Shown piece by piece: positions 59,931-64,000 of a stretch of DNA of 64,000 nt. The notes under the pieces were generated by a model. The model was not told the DNA's origin and did not search any database. It worked only from the letters and a program-made list of their open reading frames with translations. Source of the stretch: Strigops habroptila (lineage: Eukaryota; Chordata; Aves; Psittaciformes; Psittacidae); the NCBI RefSeq assembly GCF_004027225.2, contig NC_044277.2, positions 28,782,995 to 28,846,994 on the forward strand, in the 5' to 3' direction. A program made the position numbers and the translations under genes. The stretch's first letter is position 1. Every line of letters starts with the position of its first letter.

Positions 59931-62900
59931 ACGCCTCTGACTGTAAAGATTGCTTCACACTGTGTGTGCATAATAGCCTCTTGATCTTGATAACAGCTTT
60001 AGATCCAAACCCACTATCTCACTTGCAGCTTCACACTTCATAGAAGTTTATTTAGTGAAAACAGCACCTAAAAGCTCCACAGCACCAGGATGTTAGCCCT
60101 GTGTCTGGCAGCAGATAAGGCACACTGGAAAAGGTGGACATACCTGCTGAATTCTCAGCAGTAAAAGCTGTCAGCATAGGCAGAGGAAGGCAATAAGCAG
60201 ATGCTTACAAGGAAGAAACACTGTGATACAGGTCCTGGGAAGGCTCTTAGCATTTCTCCCAGGTGATTGATTTAGTTAAGGGCTCAAACCACCTCAACCA
60301 TCACTAAGCACACTGCATGTGTCAGGAGCACAGGCATGGAACCAGCAGAAGAAAATATTCTGGACACAAAGAGAATCTTCCAGGTGGTGTTTAAGCATTT
60401 CTAACCAGCTGAGGTTAGACTGAACATCCAGTCATTCTGTTCATACATTGTCAAAGCACCGCCTTGCATGCCTGCGTGCAGCAACCCCCAAATTTCTTTG
60501 GTTAGGACCATTAATGCCTCTTCTGGAAACCCATCTCTCCAAATCCTACTCAATTTCCTCACAAAGAACCTGCTTCTCCTTTTACACATAAATGGGTCAT
60601 TATTTGCCTTTCCTCCTACTTGCATGTCTGTACATGGAAGAGTTTTGGAACTGCTTATGCACAAATGTTGTTGTATTGCTGCCAGAAGGATGACTAAGAA
60701 AACAAAGACAAAAACTGTGACTATCGTCATAAGCTGGTATTATACATGTCAGAATAAATGTATATTTTAAACTGATTTCTGCAAAAGAACCAGCCACAGA
60801 GACATATTGAAGATTTTTTTTTTTTTTGCTGGTCATTACTGAACAGAGTGCTAAGGATTGACAGAAATGAGGAAGAAGCAAGTTAGAGATTCCCATCTTA
60901 CAGTGTTTGTCAGTGGGAATTCAGAAAAAGGCAACAGGAAGAATCAGGCACCTGGAAGACCTGGTCTGTGAAGAAGAGAGGTTGTTAAACAGATGAGAAA
61001 ACTGAGGACATACTTAGCATTACCTAAAATGCTCAGGCAGCTGCTACAAAAAAGTAAAGGAATAAAAATTCAGTGGAGACAGAACAAGAAATAATAGATT
61101 TAAACTGCAGCAAGAAAGATTAATTCTCATCAGAAAAAAATCTCAAAGAGATGGAGAAATGTCTACTTGCAAGTTGTCAAGAACAGGTTATGAAGATACC
61201 CATCAGAAATGAGGTGTTAGTGATCACTCTTTCAGGGACAATGACCTCTGAAAGTCCTTTGCAGCAATATTGTCTGTACTTCTACAGTAAGATACAAAAC
61301 AGGTGCAGATATGACTGGAGATGTTGGCAACTAGAAGAAAGTCCAACTAATTAAAAACTTGAGAAGGTTGCTCCCCCTTAGCTGCTCTGCCTCAGGAAGC
61401 TGGAAGGTCCCTGAAGCAGTATCTGAATATAGAAAGCTGACAAACATGAAAGCAGAACCCAAAACTTCTACTTAAATGGTAAGAGTAAAGTCACTTAGAA
61501 GATGGAAACAGAATCTACTTTCATTACTTTTGGGCTTTGTGCAGACCTGGAAGATGTATAAATATTTACAGTAATAGGCTTCTCATTATCTGCAATGGTA
61601 CCAGGAAGGAACAGAGAAGTCCCCTAATCGATAGTATGCATCACTACTATAACAGTCATGTGAGGCCAACAGCTCTAATGGCAGCACCATCAGGATCTCA
61701 TATAGTAATTATGGAGTTAGTTAAACCTCTAACAAAATGGTAGAATTGAGGCCACATAAACAAAATCCTGATCTTTAAGAGGTACACTGCACCAGATGCA
61801 GTGATTATTTCTTGTCCAGCAAAAGGTGGGAAAAATTATTGCTAGACATTCATGGAGGGAGCCAACGGTGTCCCATTTGTTTCTGCAGATTTCAGTCTAG
61901 CAGGTTAAATCATCCTGAGCTGTCAGATGTGAGCCACCAGGGAAGAGCTAGGAGCAAGTTACACCACGTCAGCACTGAAGTTTTTCTTCTTTGTTGTTGC
62001 TTGCACACTCAGCAAAAAGACTGTGATGAATACAAGGGCTTGTTAAAACAAGACCTGCTGATTTCTGATCTCAGCTTTTTGAATGTTCTCCCTCTACACT
62101 CAGTCACACTTGCAGCAAAATGAAAGCAGCCCAGCCCAGGCGTTTCATAATGCAACCAAACGCTCTACCTGTTGTGCAATAGAGAAAGAGCATAAAAAGA
62201 TGCTACTGAGGGGAAAAAAAAAAAAAAGAATATATATATTTTTTGCGCAGGGTCATGCTGACTTGAAAGATTTTTGAAACTGGAATTCTACAATTTAGAG
62301 CGGTAGGAGCAAGGAGTGGGAGAGAAAGGTACGCACATAGGAGTGACACCTACAACAGCCAGCACGTGGAGAGAAGAGTAACAAAGCATGGTTGGAAGCA
62401 ACTCAAAGTAGGCAGGGAGTGGAAGAAGCCCCCACAGCTCACATTTACCTGGTTTTTACCCAGGTCAGGGAAAGGTTTATCCATCCAGTCAAAGACACGT
62501 TCTTTTCCTGGAGTCAGACCATTTCTTGCTTGTGTCAGAAAACAGCTAGTGAGGACCTCCACAACTGGAATAGTTTGAAATGGGAAATCCAGGCTAAATT
62601 ACATTCTACCCCTAATTTGTCACACTGAGGCCTCCTTCTTTTAAGACTAATGACCTAGATGAAAAGCCACGAGGCATTGTGGAAGCCAGCTGTCTCAGCC
62701 TTCCTTCCTGACAAGGTTCTGCTCTGTGTGAACTGTACTTTGAGCCAAAAACAATAGAGAAATATTACTAGGCAAGATCTTTGGGCCTCGGATATTTTTA
62801 GAAAAAGATTCCTCTAAAAATGCTATTAAAATCTGTTGCTCCTGGTTACAAACCGTCTAATTACAAATGGGTGGTGCTGAGTGTGATAGATGCTCAGTAG

Positions 62901-63480
62901 CACTAGTGTGTAAGATAAAGGCAGAGATGTAAGTTTATAGGAGCCCCCTGAGTTTAAACCCTCCAATTTTAGGTACTCATAAAACTAACTGTCATCAATA
63001 ATTTCCAATGGAAATCATGCCCAAGTTCACTTTTATATGTGTGTGTCCTGCCTGGGCTGCACAAACCTCACTCAGCATGACGGCTGTTCACGCTGTTCTA
63101 GGAGGCCTTTCTCTGTTCAGCTATTTTATAATTCATCCACAGTGAGCTGGGCCCTTTCTCTAGTGCCTTTCCTTTGCTTTTGCTACTTGTTCCTCTATGA
63201 CAGTTTGACAATAACATACATCTATTTCCTGCCTAAGCCATCAGTCTGAAAAGCATCACTGAGCTTCATAAAGACCTGCTGCCTTTTTCTATGGCTGCAG
63301 TACAGCTAACTATGTCCTTATCTCAAACTACAAAGACTTTCAGCTTCTATCTGAAGAGTGTGTTTCTCACTCTCCTAGATGCAGAAAAATCAGAAGACCC
63401 AGAAGCAAAGAAAGAAACCAAACTAAATAATTCAAATCAAGTTCATTTTAAGGGAATTTCTTTTAGGGTTGTATTCAGTT

Positions 63481-64000
63481 TGCATGGCAAGGTTCTGGTA
63501 GTGGGAGGGCTACAGGGGTGGCTTCTGTGAGAAGCTGCCAGAAGCTTCCCCCATGTCTGATGGAGCCAATGCCAGCCAGCTCCGAAGCAAACCTGCCACT
63601 GGCCAAGGCTGAGCCCATCAGTGATGATGGTAGGGCCGCTGGGATACCGTATATAAGAAGAGGGAAAAGGTTACTGAGCAGGAGTAATTGCAGCCAGACA
63701 GGAGTGAGAATATGTGACAGAAAGAGACCCCAAGGTCATTGAAGAAGGAGGGGAGGAGGTGCTCCAGGCACTGGAGCAGAGGTTCCCCTGCAGCCCATGG
63801 TGCAGCCCATGGTGAGGCAGACTGTGCCCCTGCAGCCCATGGAGGTCCGTGGTGGAGCAGATCTCCACCTGCAGCCCATGGAGGACCCCACACTGGAGCA
63901 GTGGGATGCCCAAAGGAGGCTGTGGCCCCATGGGAAACCCATGCTGGAACAGGCTCCTGGCAGGACCTGTGGCCCTAATATGCTGTAATGGAGAAGCAGG
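63481..64000 (+). mobile_element. ERVL-type LTR / 5' end, cut by the window edge
   Basis: Starts about TGCATGGCAAGGTTCTGGTA and has a TATATAA box at 63650-63656. It then runs through a motif-rich part in which CAGCCCATGG recurs four times (63791, 63803, 63834, 63873 approximately), and AGGCTCCTGGCAGGACCTGT near the end. I recognise this as a common avian ERVL family LTR with leader. The overlapping frames on both strands are by-products of its repeats. Its length and any coding part are beyond the window. Confidence 0.8.

Larger units (their letters stand above)
56171..63480. other. Intergenic DNA
   Basis: 7.3 kb with no recognised gene. It holds a 16-bp tandem duplication (59384-59415), a (TTAAG)3 run (59206-59220) and a weak CR1 tail near 59865. 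Open frames at 60401-60730 (minus, 109 codons, hydrophobic start) and 61812-62123 (plus) show no known domain and have no visible splice partners. Confidence 0.55.

Noticed and set aside
60401..60730. 109-codon minus-strand frame with a hydrophobic start
   Set aside because: It looks like a signal or anchor segment, but the rest matches nothing I know and an overlapping plus-strand frame has equal length.
63618..63988. Overlapping frames on both strands at the right end
   Set aside because: They arise from the repeated CAGCCCATGG units of the ERVL LTR and are not genes.

Overview
This is eukaryotic, almost certainly bird, DNA. Genes are split by GT-AG introns, promoters lie in CpG islands, at least eight CR1 LINE fragments carry the typical 3' tail (ATTCTATGATTCT-like), and the LTR elements look like avian endogenous retroviruses. 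I cannot name the species. Three protein-coding genes are recognisable, in the order CHMP4C (minus) - ZFAND1 (plus) - IMPA1 (plus). From memory this matches human 8q21.13, where SLC10A5 lies between ZFAND1 and IMPA1 and the FABP cluster follows IMPA1. Neither was found here.

Layout. 1-13336: CHMP4C on the minus strand. Coding exons 1-4 are present (residues 1-199 and the first base of codon 200). The last exon, with the C-terminal tail, was not found and probably lies left of the window. 12930-14400: CpG island that serves as a head-to-head promoter for CHMP4C and ZFAND1. 14188-27532: ZFAND1, eight coding exons, 269 codons, both AN1 zinc fingers intact. Intron 5 uses a GC-AG splice pair. Intron 6 (8 kb) holds an antisense provirus (19240-24257) with two ~740-bp LTRs, a broken env and an integrase relic; a second, unrelated solo LTR is nested in one of its LTRs. 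27533-33930: intergenic, with two sense CR1 copies ending next to the next promoter. 33940-44035: IMPA1, with a non-coding first exon in a CpG island and eight coding exons (278 codons), all metal-binding residues present. 44036-45720: IMPA1 3' UTR. 45721-64000: no recognisable genes; it holds a candidate CTCF site, a candidate conserved non-coding element, a solo LTR, a second candidate LTR, and the start of an ERVL-type LTR that runs off the right edge.

The three genes share no pathway. CHMP4C is an ESCRT-III membrane-scission subunit, ZFAND1 works in stress-granule clearance with p97 and the proteasome, and IMPA1 recycles inositol for phosphoinositide signalling. CHMP4C and ZFAND1 probably share promoter DNA. 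All coding exons were built by reading splice sites and comparing translations with remembered human proteins; no alignment program was used. No new gene system was found. The points of most interest are the nested LTR with its visible empty site, the GC-AG intron, a promoter-proximal block kept identical between two LTRs, a possible hAT element, and the apparent absence of SLC10A5.
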